Below are positions 35,541 through 44,740 of a stretch of 64,000 bases of DNA, piece after piece. Source of the stretch: Legionella cardiaca (GTDB taxonomy: Bacteria > Pseudomonadota > Gammaproteobacteria > Legionellales > Legionellaceae). The position numbers were made by a program, and so were the translations under genes. The notes beneath the pieces were generated by a model. It worked only from the letters and a program-made list of their open reading frames with translations, was not told where the DNA came from and did no database searches. The stretch lies in the NCBI RefSeq assembly GCF_029026145.1, contig NZ_CP119078.1, positions 1,859,036-1,923,035 of the forward strand, in the 5' to 3' direction. Each line of letters opens with the position of its first letter. The first letter of the stretch is position 1.

Positions 35541-36501
35541 TGATAAAATAAAAATTGCTGTAGTAATAATTAATTACAATTCTTCATGCTATCTTTTGAA
35601 GGCATTGAGAGCACTTGCAAAACAAAACTTCAAACCGGAACAAGTTATTGTATTTGATAATGGCAGCAAAGAACCTTTACCTGCAGAAATAAAAACTTTG
35701 GGACTACCTTTAAAGGTAATTATATCACCAGTTAATTTAGGTTTTGCTGCCGGCAATAATAAGGCCATCGAGTTTCTTGACCCTCAAATAAATTGGATAG
35801 CACTTCTAAACCCAGATGCTTATCCCCATGAGGATTGGCTTATGGAGATAGTTAAGGTTATAGAGAGCTGTCCTCATTACGCCTTTATGGGCTCTAAGTT
35901 AATCTGTGAGAAAGAACCTCATTTACTCGATGGAACAGGCGATGTTTATCACATTAGCGGAAAAGCCTGGCGAAAAAATCATCGAAAACCATTGATACAT
36001 GACGAGAATGAAATAAGGGAAATATTTTCTCCCTGTGCTGCAGCTGCTGTCTATCGCCGTGATGCCTTCATGGCAGTCCAAGGTTTCGATGAAAATTATT
36101 TTTGCTATTATGAAGACATTGATCTTGCATTTCGCTTAAGACTTTTAGGTTATAAAGGCTGCTATGTTCCTGAATCCATTGCTGAGCATACGGGTTCTGC
36201 AACGACTGAAAGGCATAGTGACTTTTATACTTATCATGGACATAGAAATTTAGTTTGGACTTATTTTAAAAATATGCCCTTACCCCTTCTCATCATGACT
36301 CTACCTCTGCATATCTTATTAAATTTTGCCACAATTTTTTTGTTTATAATGAGAGGGCAAGCTACGACCATCTTTAAATCTAAAAGGGATGCTTTGAAAA
36401 GCATAAAAGCGATACTGAAGCAGAGACGAGCTATTCAAAACACCAGAACGCTTTCAACAAAAAATCTTTTAAAAATTCTGGAAAAAGGGTTGCCATGGTA
36501 A
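35524..36501 (+). CDS. Glycosyltransferase family 2, rhamnosyltransferase-like
   Basis: This 325-residue GT2 has VVIINYNSSCYLLKALRAL, VIVFDNGSKEPLP, the ALLNPDAYP metal-binding region and the FCYYEDIDLAFRLRLLGY motif typical of dTDP-rhamnosyltransferases. A C-terminal hydrophobic segment (about 255-280) suggests peripheral membrane attachment. I use the ATG at 35524, which overlaps the preceding gene by 17 nt. A start at 35494 is open but less natural. Its ATG is inside the previous gene and its stop overlaps the next ATG, so the three are probably coupled. dTDP-rhamnose is a plausible donor since all four rml genes are in the window. Confidence 0.9.
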   Translation: MHYQFSDKIKIAVVIINYNSSCYLLKALRALAKQNFKPEQVIVFDNGSKEPLPAEIKTLGLPLKVIISPVNLGFAAGNNKAIEFLDPQINWIALLNPDAYPHEDWLMEIVKVIESCPHYAFMGSKLICEKEPHLLDGTGDVYHISGKAWRKNHRKPLIHDENEIREIFSPCAAAAVYRRDAFMAVQGFDENYFCYYEDIDLAFRLRLLGYKGCYVPESIAEHTGSATTERHSDFYTYHGHRNLVWTYFKNMPLPLLIMTLPLHILLNFATIFLFIMRGQATTIFKSKRDALKSIKAILKQRRAIQNTRTLSTKNLLKILEKGLPW

Positions 36502-37439
36502 ATCAGGTCACAGTGATTATCGTCAATTATAACTCAGGGGAAATGCTCACTCGCTGTGTTGCCAACATATTAGCAAGTACCGAGCAGGCTAATATTCTCA
36601 TTTCTGATAATGCCTCTAGCGATAATAGTCTGGAACTTCTGCAGGAGAACTATAAAAATCATCCAGCAATCCATCTACATCGGAATGCTGCGAACCTTGG
36701 TTTTGCAACAGCCAATAATGCTGTATATCCCCTGATCACAACACCTTTTGTTTTTTACCTTAATCCCGATTGTTTTATAGAAAAAGACACCATAGAACAT
36801 TTTTTAACACTCATGCGTAATTATCCTAATGCAGGGATGGCGGGATGTTTGGTAACCAATGTGGATGGGTCGGAACAAACAGGTTGTAGAGGGCTAACTC
36901 CAACTCCTAAACGTATTATCAATCAATTATTCAAATTATCTAAACTATTTCCGCAAAACCCGAAATTTGCTGGCTATTTGCTATCGCATCAACCCTTACC
37001 TAAAACGCCTATAACAGTAGAACTTATTTCTGGCTCCTGTATGTTTGCCAGGAAAGAAGCCCTTGATGAAGTAGGTTTGTTAGATGAAAACTATTTTTTA
37101 TACTGTGAGGACTATGATTGGTTTTATCGTTTTACCCAAAGCCAATGGAAACTACTTTTTACTCCTGACACCAAAGTAACCCATATAAAAAGTTTCAGTG
37201 CCAAACAGATCCCATTTAAAGTACTACTCTATAAAGCAAGAGGAATGTGGCGCTATCATGATAAATTTTTCAAAACGAATTCAAACCAACTAAGTACTTT
37301 TTTAATTAGGACAGGAATTATTTTGAGATTGTTTGCTTTAGGGAGTATTTTATTTCTTAAGAAAACTTTGAAAGCTATCTTATCAATTAAGCCCAGGAAC
37401 AAAATCTACAAATTCGGTTTGAATCGGGTAGACAAATAA
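36495..37439 (+). CDS. Glycosyltransferase family 2
   Basis: This 314-residue GT2 carries VTVIIVNYNSGEMLTRCV, ISDNASSDNSLELL, FYLNPDCFI and YFLYCEDYDWFYR, close in plan to the preceding rhamnosyltransferase-like gene but with limited overall identity. A hydrophobic stretch lies at about 268-290. The ATG (36495) is preceded by AAAGGG and overlaps the previous stop by 7 nt, so it is co-translated. It adds one sugar at the inner membrane; donor unknown. A gap of about 340 bp follows. Confidence 0.9.
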   Translation: MVNQVTVIIVNYNSGEMLTRCVANILASTEQANILISDNASSDNSLELLQENYKNHPAIHLHRNAANLGFATANNAVYPLITTPFVFYLNPDCFIEKDTIEHFLTLMRNYPNAGMAGCLVTNVDGSEQTGCRGLTPTPKRIINQLFKLSKLFPQNPKFAGYLLSHQPLPKTPITVELISGSCMFARKEALDEVGLLDENYFLYCEDYDWFYRFTQSQWKLLFTPDTKVTHIKSFSAKQIPFKVLLYKARGMWRYHDKFFKTNSNQLSTFLIRTGIILRLFALGSILFLKKTLKAILSIKPRNKIYKFGLNRVDK

Positions 37440-37717
37440 TCAAATACGAGATTAGACATTATTCTGAGCAACTATACTCTAGTTTAAAGCGCGTCTGCTG
37501 GGCTGCTATGCTGAATAATCCAACAAAGCCTTTTTATAAATTCCAAACTGTGTTCTTAAATTTAGCTAAATGGTAATAGTCTTACAACAATAAAAACAAA
37601 GAGTACCTATTAAGGGTTATTTCGCTATGCTTTTTTAGCACATAAAGGCGTGATAAAAAATATAATTTATTGATTTTTCAGTAAAAATAAAAAACAATTT
37701 TAAAACAAGTTGATTCC
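37440..37717. other. AT-rich gap upstream of the CMP-sugar synthetase cassette
   Basis: No reading frame of interest is present. The sequence holds A/T runs, and near the right end the promoter at 37718-37746. I see no obvious terminator for the preceding GT2 genes. Confidence 0.5.
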
Positions 37718-37746
37718 TTGCTTTAGTGATTTTCCAGCATTATAAT
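37718..37746 (+). promoter_or_regulatory. Promoter of the CMP-sugar/SDR cassette
   Basis: TTGCTT (37718-37723) and a perfect TATAAT (37741-37746) are separated by 17 bp. Transcription would start near 37753, which excludes the most upstream start of the next frame and favours the GTG at 37780. Confidence 0.6.
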
Positions 37747-37779
37747 CCAATCCTCATAATCCACTTTAATGGATGCAAA

Positions 37780-38493
37780 GTGATAAACAATAAAAAAATT
37801 TTTGCTTTCATTCCCATGCGTGGCGGCAGTAAATCAATCATTAATAAAAATCTAGCTTTACTGGGCGATAAACCATTACTAGCTTGGCCAATAGAGATAG
37901 CGACCCAAGTACCAGAAATAGATAGGGTGATTGTTTCCACTGATAGCCAAGATATTGCCAATGCAGCAGAGAGTTATGGTGCCATAATCCAGCAGCGCCC
38001 CGATCATCTTGCTACCGATACAGCGCTGGTGGCAGACGCAATTCGATATTGTCGAGAGGTCTTGGAAAGCCAGAATGAAATGCCAGACTATATGATACTG
38101 CTCGAAGCAACATCGCCCTTCCGGACTGTCGAAATTATCCAGCGATGTCTTAATCGACTGGTTAATGAAGATCTGGATTCTATTGCTACTTTTCACGAGG
38201 CGGATATTAATCCTCATCGGACATGGTCAATTGAAGAAGGGACTCCAGAACCCTTTATCAAAGACGCAATCCCTTGGTTGTCCAGGCAAAAATTACCTAA
38301 AGCATATCAACTAAATGGCGTTGTTTATGCCTTTAATTTGAAAACTTTTCCTAAAGAAGGTCCTAATGTGCTTTTTGGAAAAATGGGGGCGGAAATTCTT
38401 GACAGGAATTCTGCCATTGATATCGATACAAAAAGGGATTTGGTGATTGCAAATGTCTTATTCAAAACCAGAAACAGCACCGAGGTTATCTGA
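37780..38493 (+). CDS. CMP-nonulosonate synthetase, PtmB/NeuA-like
   Basis: The 237-residue cytidylyltransferase opens with [21 protein letters not shown] and carries [24 protein letters not shown] and DIDTKRDL. The nucleotide-binding motif has Met-Arg-Gly-Gly-Ser-Lys-Ser in place of the Ala-Arg-x-Gly-Ser-Lys-Arg of NeuA; PtmB-type enzymes of flagellin-glycan loci share this variation. I chose the GTG at 37780 because the promoter lies just upstream. It overlaps the following SDR gene by 41 nt. It is distinct from the other three cytidylyltransferases of the window and probably takes a different nonulosonate. Confidence 0.9.
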   Translation: MINNKKIFAFIPMRGGSKSIINKNLALLGDKPLLAWPIEIATQVPEIDRVIVSTDSQDIANAAESYGAIIQQRPDHLATDTALVADAIRYCREVLESQNEMPDYMILLEATSPFRTVEIIQRCLNRLVNEDLDSIATFHEADINPHRTWSIEEGTPEPFIKDAIPWLSRQKLPKAYQLNGVVYAFNLKTFPKEGPNVLFGKMGAEILDRNSAIDIDTKRDLVIANVLFKTRNSTEVI

Positions 38494-39277
38494 GCTCTTT
38501 TCACTAACAAACAAAACTGCTCTAGTTATTGGTGGCGCAGGTTTACTAGGCAGCGAAATTTCTCACGCATTCGCTGAACTTGATGCTAACCTCGTCATCG
38601 CTAGTCGTGATATAAAAAAATGCGAGGCATTTACCTCATCTCTCAAAGATATTTATCCGCAGGGCCATTTTATTCCCTTAGAAATTGACATCTCTGAGCC
38701 TAAATCAATTGATCGTTGTTTGCATTCGGTTGACGAGCTTGTACCTGCCGGTTTGGACATATTAGTTAACTGTGGCTGGTCAGGGCGTAAAAATACCTTC
38801 GATTCTATTTCCGACGAAGACTGGAATTTAGATATTGAAGTTTGTTTGAATGGTGTTTTCAGAACCATAAAACGAAGTTACCCCTTATTAAAAAAACGCA
38901 AGGGAAATATCCTTAACATTGCTTCGATGTATGGTCATGTTGCACCTGACTATCGTCTATATGATAGCGAGCGTTTTGCAAATCCACCCAGTTACGGTGC
39001 TGCTAAAGCAGGTTTGCTCCAACTCACCAAATACCTGGCGAGTTTTCTTTCACCTGATAACATAAGAGTGAATGCCATCAGCCCTGGTCCCTTTCCTTTT
39101 GAAAGTACACAAAAGGAAAACCCTGATTTCATTCAACGCCTCTGCAGTAAAAATCCTTTAAATAGAATTGGGAAACCCTTTGAATTAAAAGGGGCCGCAG
39201 CTCTTCTTTGCTCAGATGCAGGCTCCTATATTACTGGTCAAAATATCTGTGTGGATGGAGGCTGGGGTATATGGTAA
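38453..39277 (+). CDS. Short-chain dehydrogenase, PtmA-like
   Basis: This 274-residue SDR has the cofactor motif [16 protein letters not shown] (about residues 25-40), NCGWSG at the NNAG position (the usual NNAG reads NCGW), the catalytic Ser in NIASMYG, YGAAKAG (Tyr-x3-Lys) and the C-terminal [10 protein letters not shown]. Segments APDYRLYDS and the whole plan match PtmA-type SDRs found next to ptmB in Campylobacter flagellar legionaminate loci. The second SDR downstream shares this plan. The ATG at 38453 is inside the preceding gene, so translation is coupled. Confidence 0.9.
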   Translation: MSYSKPETAPRLSELFSLTNKTALVIGGAGLLGSEISHAFAELDANLVIASRDIKKCEAFTSSLKDIYPQGHFIPLEIDISEPKSIDRCLHSVDELVPAGLDILVNCGWSGRKNTFDSISDEDWNLDIEVCLNGVFRTIKRSYPLLKKRKGNILNIASMYGHVAPDYRLYDSERFANPPSYGAAKAGLLQLTKYLASFLSPDNIRVNAISPGPFPFESTQKENPDFIQRLCSKNPLNRIGKPFELKGAAALLCSDAGSYITGQNICVDGGWGIW

Positions 39278-40197
39278 TGAAAGTTGGCATGCTGGGATAT
39301 AGCGAGGGAAATGGGCACCCCTTTTCTTTTTCAGCAATTATTAATGGCTATGAACCAGATGCATTCATGTCCGCCGGATGGCATGTCATTCTTAATTATC
39401 TTGAAAAGCAACCAAAAGAAGCTTTTGATTTCAATGATGTCGAAGTCACTCATGCATGGACACAAGACCCATCACTCACTAAGAAACTGTGTGAGGCTAG
39501 CAAAATTCCTCACGCAGTAGAAAATTATACCGATATGTTGGGCAAGGTAGACGTTGTTTTCATTGCAAGAGATGACTATCACACACATTATCCAATAGCA
39601 AGGCCATTTCTAGAGCATGGGACCCCTGTATTTATAGATAAACCCCTCACTTTAGAAAATAGTGAATTAGATTATTTCGCAAAATATTTGCATAGTGGTT
39701 TACTTATGAGCACCTCTGGAATGAGGTATGCCAGAGAGCTTGACACACTAAGAAATGACCCTTCAGAGCTTGGCGAGCTTAAGTTAATTGAAGGGGTAAT
39801 TCTGAATGATTTAGAAAAATATGGCATTCATTTGATTGATGCTATCCATGGTCTTGGACTTGGAAAAATTAATTCCATAATGCGTATGTCTACCCCTTTT
39901 GAAGCATATACACTAACGCTTGAAAACAATGTAATCTTTAATTTATCTTGCCTGGGTGCTGTAGGCAAAACATTGCATCTTTCTTTCTATGGGACTAAAA
40001 ATCATTTTCATTACGACTTACATGATAATTTCTCAGCATTTAAACGCACATTACAAAACATGTTTGCGATGGTAAAGCAAAAAATGCCTATGATTCAGCC
40101 CGATGAGGTTATCAATAGTATGAAATTAATTAATCAGGCAAAAACACTTAAAGCAATGGAAACAATTGTCTTTAAACAAGGAGAGTCATTTGTTTGA
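39271..40197 (+). CDS. Gfo/Idh/MocA-family oxidoreductase
   Basis: The 308-residue protein starts with a Rossmann domain, [19 protein letters not shown], whose phosphate loop lacks the classic GxGxxG. It continues with [16 protein letters not shown] and VFIDKPLT, the EKP-like motif of the family. The ATG at 39271 has GGAGG 9 nt upstream, and a second ATG follows at 39277. The frame upstream (to 39208) is the tail of the SDR gene. It sits between two PtmA-like SDRs. A role in oxidising or epimerising a CMP-linked or free nonulosonate precursor is inference. Confidence 0.85.
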   Translation: MVMKVGMLGYSEGNGHPFSFSAIINGYEPDAFMSAGWHVILNYLEKQPKEAFDFNDVEVTHAWTQDPSLTKKLCEASKIPHAVENYTDMLGKVDVVFIARDDYHTHYPIARPFLEHGTPVFIDKPLTLENSELDYFAKYLHSGLLMSTSGMRYARELDTLRNDPSELGELKLIEGVILNDLEKYGIHLIDAIHGLGLGKINSIMRMSTPFEAYTLTLENNVIFNLSCLGAVGKTLHLSFYGTKNHFHYDLHDNFSAFKRTLQNMFAMVKQKMPMIQPDEVINSMKLINQAKTLKAMETIVFKQGESFV

Positions 40198-40996
40198 ACT
40201 GACTAATAAAACCGCAATCGTCACTGGTGGTGCGGGAATTTTAGGACAAGGATTTTGTCGTGCGCTGGCTAAAGCAGGCTGCCGTGTAGCCCTCCTCGAT
40301 CTTTCTTATGAGCGTGCCGAACAAATTTGTCAAACTATCCTTGAAGAAAATCCCAAGGCGGAACTGTTGCCTTTGCGTTGTGATGTAACTGACAAAGTTA
40401 ATATTGAGCATATGGTTCAAATTGTTAAAGCTCGCTTTGATTCCATTGATATCTTACTAAACAATGCCGCCACAAAAACCAGTGATTTAAAAAAATTTTT
40501 TGCCCCTTTCGAAGAATATGAACTTGATACCTGGCAAAAAGTCATGTCCGTTAATCTTGATGGAATGTTTTTGGTTGCTCAAGCCGTTGGTAAAGAGATG
40601 GTGAGACAAAACAAAGGTGGCAGTATTATTCAAACAAGCTCTATTTATGGTGTAGTTGCACCAGACCAAAGAATATACAAAGGGTCAGAGTTTTTAGGAG
40701 TCGAAATTAACACACCAGCTGTTTATTCTGCTTCTAAAGGCGCAGTTTTAAGTCTCACAAAATATTTGGCAACTTATTGGGCTAAACACAACATTCGAGT
40801 GAATACACTGACACCTGGCGGAATTGAAAGTGGTCAAAACAACACCTTTGTAAATAACTATTCACACAAAGTACCTTTAGGGCGAATGGGCAAATTTGAG
40901 GAGCTTTTAGGCGCCCTGCTCTTCCTGGCGTCAGATGCCTCAACCTATGTAACAGGGCAAAATATCATTGTGGATGGCGGATTTACTTGTTGGTAA
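40190..40996 (+). CDS. Short-chain dehydrogenase, PtmA-like
   Basis: This 268-residue SDR has AIVTGGAGILGQGFCRAL, NNAATK, QTSSIYGVVAP with the catalytic Ser, YSASKGAVLSLTKYLATYW (Tyr-x3-Lys) and GQNIIVDGGFTCW at the end. It matches the SDR two genes upstream in plan and PtmA family character. I chose a TTG at 40190: AAGGAG lies 6 nt before it and it overlaps the previous stop by 8 nt. An upstream TTG at 40166 has no ribosome site. It is the last gene of the cassette and converges on a glycosyltransferase. Confidence 0.9.
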   Translation: MFELTNKTAIVTGGAGILGQGFCRALAKAGCRVALLDLSYERAEQICQTILEENPKAELLPLRCDVTDKVNIEHMVQIVKARFDSIDILLNNAATKTSDLKKFFAPFEEYELDTWQKVMSVNLDGMFLVAQAVGKEMVRQNKGGSIIQTSSIYGVVAPDQRIYKGSEFLGVEINTPAVYSASKGAVLSLTKYLATYWAKHNIRVNTLTPGGIESGQNNTFVNNYSHKVPLGRMGKFEELLGALLFLASDASTYVTGQNIIVDGGFTCW

Positions 40997-41032
40997 TGCA
41001 ACAAATCAAGCTCGCCACCTATTGAACTGAAT

Positions 41033-42472
41033 TTAGGTATGAGATAATTGCTTTATTAGGGAATAAATTCTTTCAAAATTTAATCCATCAAGTATCCCCC
41101 AATCTTCGGCATGCCTTTTTTGTAATAAAGCAATTTTTTGGTAATAGTCTTCGTCAGCTGTAAGCTTGTTGGCCAATTGTTGAAACTCAGCAAAGCTTTT
41201 AGCATTCAACACCCCTGGGGCTTCCTGGTAATCCAGCAAATTAAATTGATAAAAATCATAATTAATAACAGGTTTAGCAGCTGCAATTGCCCATCTTATC
41301 GTACTGGAGAAACAACTAACATATATATCATGTTTAATCAGTTCACTAAGAATATAATCAGTACTTATCTTGACATTAAACTCTTTTAGCAGCTTGACGA
41401 ACTCAGGTTGAACAGCCGGATGAATTGTAAGCGTTACAGTAACGTTTTTAAGTTTAGCAAGGTAACTTATCACCGTAATTGTTAATTCTTCATAAGTCGC
41501 GTATTGGCACTGTTCAGCGCGCTCAGCATGATAACTCGGCGGCCAACATATTAGGATTGAGGTTTTATCTTTAGCAATTTTTTCAGACCTTAGGAATACT
41601 TCTTGGTATCGTTTGTCGACGTCTATCCTTGTTTTCAAATAATCACAATAGGGAGTACCAGTTAATGATAATTTCTGTGAAGGAATGCCCTCATTTATAT
41701 AATGTTTAAGCATTATTTGACTTTCTACTGCTATTTTAGTGGCAGCACCGCCATGAACAGTCCAGGGATTTTGAATTGCTAACTTTAATTCTTCCATAGC
41801 TAAAATAAAATGTGGATTAAGCAGTATAGCACCAGCAAATTTACCTGATTTTACCCAATGTGGGTAATATTTTTTGACTGCCTTTCCAGCGCCTTCTTCA
41901 GCAGTATATAACTCTCCTTTTATTTGCTTTTGATGTAAGGCATTCTCAAGATCATAATGACTTCCATAGCCATAAGGCACATTTAAGACTGGAATCTTTG
42001 ACTGAATAGCGGCGTGGATTAAACAGGAATTTGCAGATATTCCGTCCTCAGGAACAATAAGAATTTTTGGCTGAATTTTAAGAATAAGTTGTTGTGCTAT
42101 AAATAACTCCGTATATTGAAGTATATACAATGCTTTAAGCGTATTAAGGCAAAGATCAAAATCTTCATATTTTTTCGCTATTCTTTCAAAAGGAATTTCA
42201 TTCTCATTGATAGGGCTTATTTCTTTAGCCTCATGTTCTATTACAAGATATTTATTAGTAAAATTCGGTATAAACAATTTGATTTTAGCTAATAATTGTT
42301 CATCATGGTTTCTCATGATAAACAATACATTTTCTTGTTTTTCAATTAATTGATTAGCCAACATTGATAATACGGGCGTATCTGTGTAAGAGGAGATGAA
42401 AATTAAAATTGGCTTTGATTTTCCTTTATTTAAAAAAGAATTAAATTTTGTTTTTATGAATTTTAAAGGCAT
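41033..42472 (-). CDS. HP-motif GT-B-like glycosyltransferase, paralogue 2
   Basis: This roughly 479-residue protein is related to the proteins at 26877 and 49701. Common features are IVPEDG, a SKIPVLNVPYGYG stretch, YPHWV, NPWTVHGG, TGTPYCDY, LTIHPAVQP (the HP motif) and CFSSTIRWAIAAAKPVINYDF. The family does not match any classical GT I can name; the HP plus paired-Ser pattern is that of CMP-sugar transferases. The ATG at 42472 follows GGAG at 12 nt; a GTG at 42490 is the alternative. It is the last gene of cluster D, about 150 bp after the previous one. Confidence 0.62.
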   Translation of the reverse strand: MPLKFIKTKFNSFLNKGKSKPILIFISSYTDTPVLSMLANQLIEKQENVLFIMRNHDEQLLAKIKLFIPNFTNKYLVIEHEAKEISPINENEIPFERIAKKYEDFDLCLNTLKALYILQYTELFIAQQLILKIQPKILIVPEDGISANSCLIHAAIQSKIPVLNVPYGYGSHYDLENALHQKQIKGELYTAEEGAGKAVKKYYPHWVKSGKFAGAILLNPHFILAMEELKLAIQNPWTVHGGAATKIAVESQIMLKHYINEGIPSQKLSLTGTPYCDYLKTRIDVDKRYQEVFLRSEKIAKDKTSILICWPPSYHAERAEQCQYATYEELTITVISYLAKLKNVTVTLTIHPAVQPEFVKLLKEFNVKISTDYILSELIKHDIYVSCFSSTIRWAIAAAKPVINYDFYQFNLLDYQEAPGVLNAKSFAEFQQLANKLTADEDYYQKIALLQKRHAEDWGILDGLNFERIYSLIKQLSHT

Positions 42473-42620
42473 ACTTAACTTTTTCTCCACTTATTGAAAA
42501 TCCATACTTTATTAACTCTAAATTTCGTATCCTGACGATAAGTAGCGAAATCAAAGTTAAATTTACACAGGCATTTTCCTCATTTATTTGTTACAAATCA
42601 TTTAAATTGCGAAAGAATAA

Positions 42621-43751
42621 TCAGCAATTAGTAATTATCTTTATAATAGTGTCAAAAGCCTTTTCCGCTGAATATTTTGGATTTTCCAATTGCTTACTTG
42701 CAAGCCAATATTCTTTTCGACAATCAGCGGATAATATATCTTCCATAGTTTTATCATCAGGTTTTTTGGTATTACAAATTAAAGCAATATTTTTCGCTTT
42801 ATAAGGTGATGACTCAATCATATTAAAATTATTTAAATGCTCTAAAATATCTGCCTTATAGCACAAAGCAATTGGGGTAATTAGGGGCTTGGAAGAGAAG
42901 AAATTTAGATAACAACTATCATAAAGGCAATTAGAAAGGATACTAGTTACTACATCACAAAGTATTAAAGAATGCTCCACTTTATCATGGTTATGTTTGA
43001 TAAACTTTAAGTTAGACTGCTCTAGTAATTTAACTGTATTTTCCGCTTGCTCCCCACTCTCTCTGGGGTGTTGCCGATAAAGAATTGTCGCCTCTGGTCT
43101 TACTTGATAAACAGTAGATAAAAATTCAGAAAGCGTTTCCTGATAACCTTTCAATCGATGTAAAGATTGTCCGAAAAGTCCAACCACTATTTCTGAGGTT
43201 GATAAATCAACCTCTTGTCTCAGTTGTGGTCTTAGATTTTGCAGATCAAGGGTTTGATACCAGGAATGTCGCGGCGACCCTATGACAATTCCTTGGCAAG
43301 GATAACGTTTCTCAGTTAAATTCTTAGCCTCATTATCCAAACAAAAATAATAGTCAGCACATACACCAAAAAAATCATTAACCTCTCCCCAAAAATCTTG
43401 CATTACGATAGAGGGGATTTTGTTTTTGGCAACTTTAATTAAGGCCTCGTCAATACCAGCATCTCCGGGAGTGGATAAACCACATAGGATAACGTCGGGT
43501 TTAACAGTTGCAATCAGTTGTTGTGCATATTGAATTAAACCATCCGCATGCACATCCTCTGGTGTTTTAGCAATAAGCTGAGGTACCACATTGTGAGAAA
43601 TATTAAAATTAATAAAATAACGCAATGCAGGCGATTGGACATAAACATGTATCTCACAATCAGAGCGCGTGGGGATAAATTTAATAATCTCGATAATATT
43701 AATTGCCGCTCCTACATCCCTGGCAGTTATAAGAACTCTCTTCTTCGTCAT
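42621..43751 (-). CDS. Putative glycosyltransferase with HP motif
   Basis: This 376-residue protein has a GT-B-like pattern. The N-terminal Rossmann-like start MTKKRVLITARDVGAAINII (about 1-20) is followed by CGLSTPGDAGIDEALIKVA and PSIVMQDFWGEV, then VVGLFGQSLHRLKGY, LYRQHPRESGEQAEN with an HP pair, and a late Ser-rich stretch TSILSNCLYDSCY. I cannot place it in a named GT family. The frame opens at a TTG at 43763; the ATG at 43751 gives the cleaner N-terminus. It overlaps the kinase-like gene by about 10 nt when the earlier start is used. In context it would attach the sugar made by the upstream genes. Confidence 0.6.
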   Translation of the reverse strand: MTKKRVLITARDVGAAINIIEIIKFIPTRSDCEIHVYVQSPALRYFINFNISHNVVPQLIAKTPEDVHADGLIQYAQQLIATVKPDVILCGLSTPGDAGIDEALIKVAKNKIPSIVMQDFWGEVNDFFGVCADYYFCLDNEAKNLTEKRYPCQGIVIGSPRHSWYQTLDLQNLRPQLRQEVDLSTSEIVVGLFGQSLHRLKGYQETLSEFLSTVYQVRPEATILYRQHPRESGEQAENTVKLLEQSNLKFIKHNHDKVEHSLILCDVVTSILSNCLYDSCYLNFFSSKPLITPIALCYKADILEHLNNFNMIESSPYKAKNIALICNTKKPDDKTMEDILSADCRKEYWLASKQLENPKYSAEKAFDTIIKIITNC

Positions 43752-43759
43752 TATTACTT

Positions 43760-44740
43760 TCAATCCTGCAAAATTTCTCTTAGAAGATTTTGATTTTTAC
43801 ATGCTAACTCAGCCAAATTTCGGAATTTCAGCCATTCACTGTCATGAATTTTATTGCCTTCGACTTCACACAAAGTTAACACACACAAAGAACGCAATGC
43901 TAAAGTTAATGAAGCATAACTATCACTTTTCTGAAATTGGTAAGAACCACCGTTACTCAAATATGCTTTCATAAAGCTTCTGCCGAGGCAAAGAATTTCA
44001 TTTGTATTAAAATGACGCACAAACACCATGCGTTCTAGAACATAAGCTATCTCGTAAATGATGGGTAAATAACTATGAAGCGCGTCCTCAAAATCAAAAA
44101 AATAAATCAAATCATTAACCAACAACATGTTTCCAGGATGCAGGTCCCCATGTAAAGCTTGTGCTTTAGCACCTTGCGTAAAATTTAAGTCGCTGTTTTG
44201 AGCAAGTTTTTTTACGTAATCAGGAAATGGTCCAACAGCAAGTTTACCTTGTGCAACTCTCTCTCTTATTTCATTAAGACATGAGATTCGTCTATCAGTA
44301 TTTGTTTGTATTCTTTCCTGAAGAGGATAATCACTTAAAGTATTATGTAATCGCGCAAGCGCTGCCCCTAACTGACTAAGCACTGCCATTGACGAGGGAG
44401 CGCGAACTCCGTCTAACAACGAGTAAATATAACAATTATGTCTTAATTCGAGAGCGGCATTGACATGAATTTTTTTAGCCAGCAGCCATGTGGCCATTTC
44501 TTCTGCCTGCTTATAATGTTCTATATGCTTATCTTCCATGCATTTAACAAAATATTTTTTATGATTCTGATAATCATCAATCATGTAAAAATTCGAAGGT
44601 TCACTATTAAAACTTACTTGATAGGCGATACCAAATAAATTCGTCAGCTGCTGTAGCCTGTGCGAATCTTCAGGGCTCAAAGGAAGGTAGGTTGGCAAAC
44701 CTGGATAGAGAGTTTGCCAACTGGGATTCTTAAGAATCAT
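43760..44740 (-). CDS. APH/choline-kinase-fold phosphotransferase
   Basis: This 326-residue cytosolic protein belongs to the aminoglycoside phosphotransferase/choline kinase superfamily. The catalytic loop is ALHGDLHPGNMLLVND (about residues 204-219) with the Asp base, and FDFEDAL supplies the metal-binding Asp. The N-lobe has KKYFVKC with a candidate ATP Lys. Substrates of this superfamily include choline, aminoglycosides, and sugars such as N-acetylhexosamines. It overlaps NeuB-2 by 11 nt and is co-translated with it, so phosphorylation of a sugar or glycan intermediate is likely; the actual substrate is unknown. Antibiotic resistance is unlikely in this context. Confidence 0.78.
   Translation of the reverse strand: MILKNPSWQTLYPGLPTYLPLSPEDSHRLQQLTNLFGIAYQVSFNSEPSNFYMIDDYQNHKKYFVKCMEDKHIEHYKQAEEMATWLLAKKIHVNAALELRHNCYIYSLLDGVRAPSSMAVLSQLGAALARLHNTLSDYPLQERIQTNTDRRISCLNEIRERVAQGKLAVGPFPDYVKKLAQNSDLNFTQGAKAQALHGDLHPGNMLLVNDLIYFFDFEDALHSYLPIIYEIAYVLERMVFVRHFNTNEILCLGRSFMKAYLSNGGSYQFQKSDSYASLTLALRSLCVLTLCEVEGNKIHDSEWLKFRNLAELACKNQNLLREILQD

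Noticed and set aside
37879-38217. 112-codon minus-strand frame inside the CMP-sugar synthetase
   Set aside because: It is the shadow of a strongly supported coding gene with conserved motifs on the plus strand.
43760-44740. Aminoglycoside-resistance gene
   Set aside because: The fold is right, but the overlap with a NeuB-type gene and the lack of any mobile element point to a glycan-pathway kinase.
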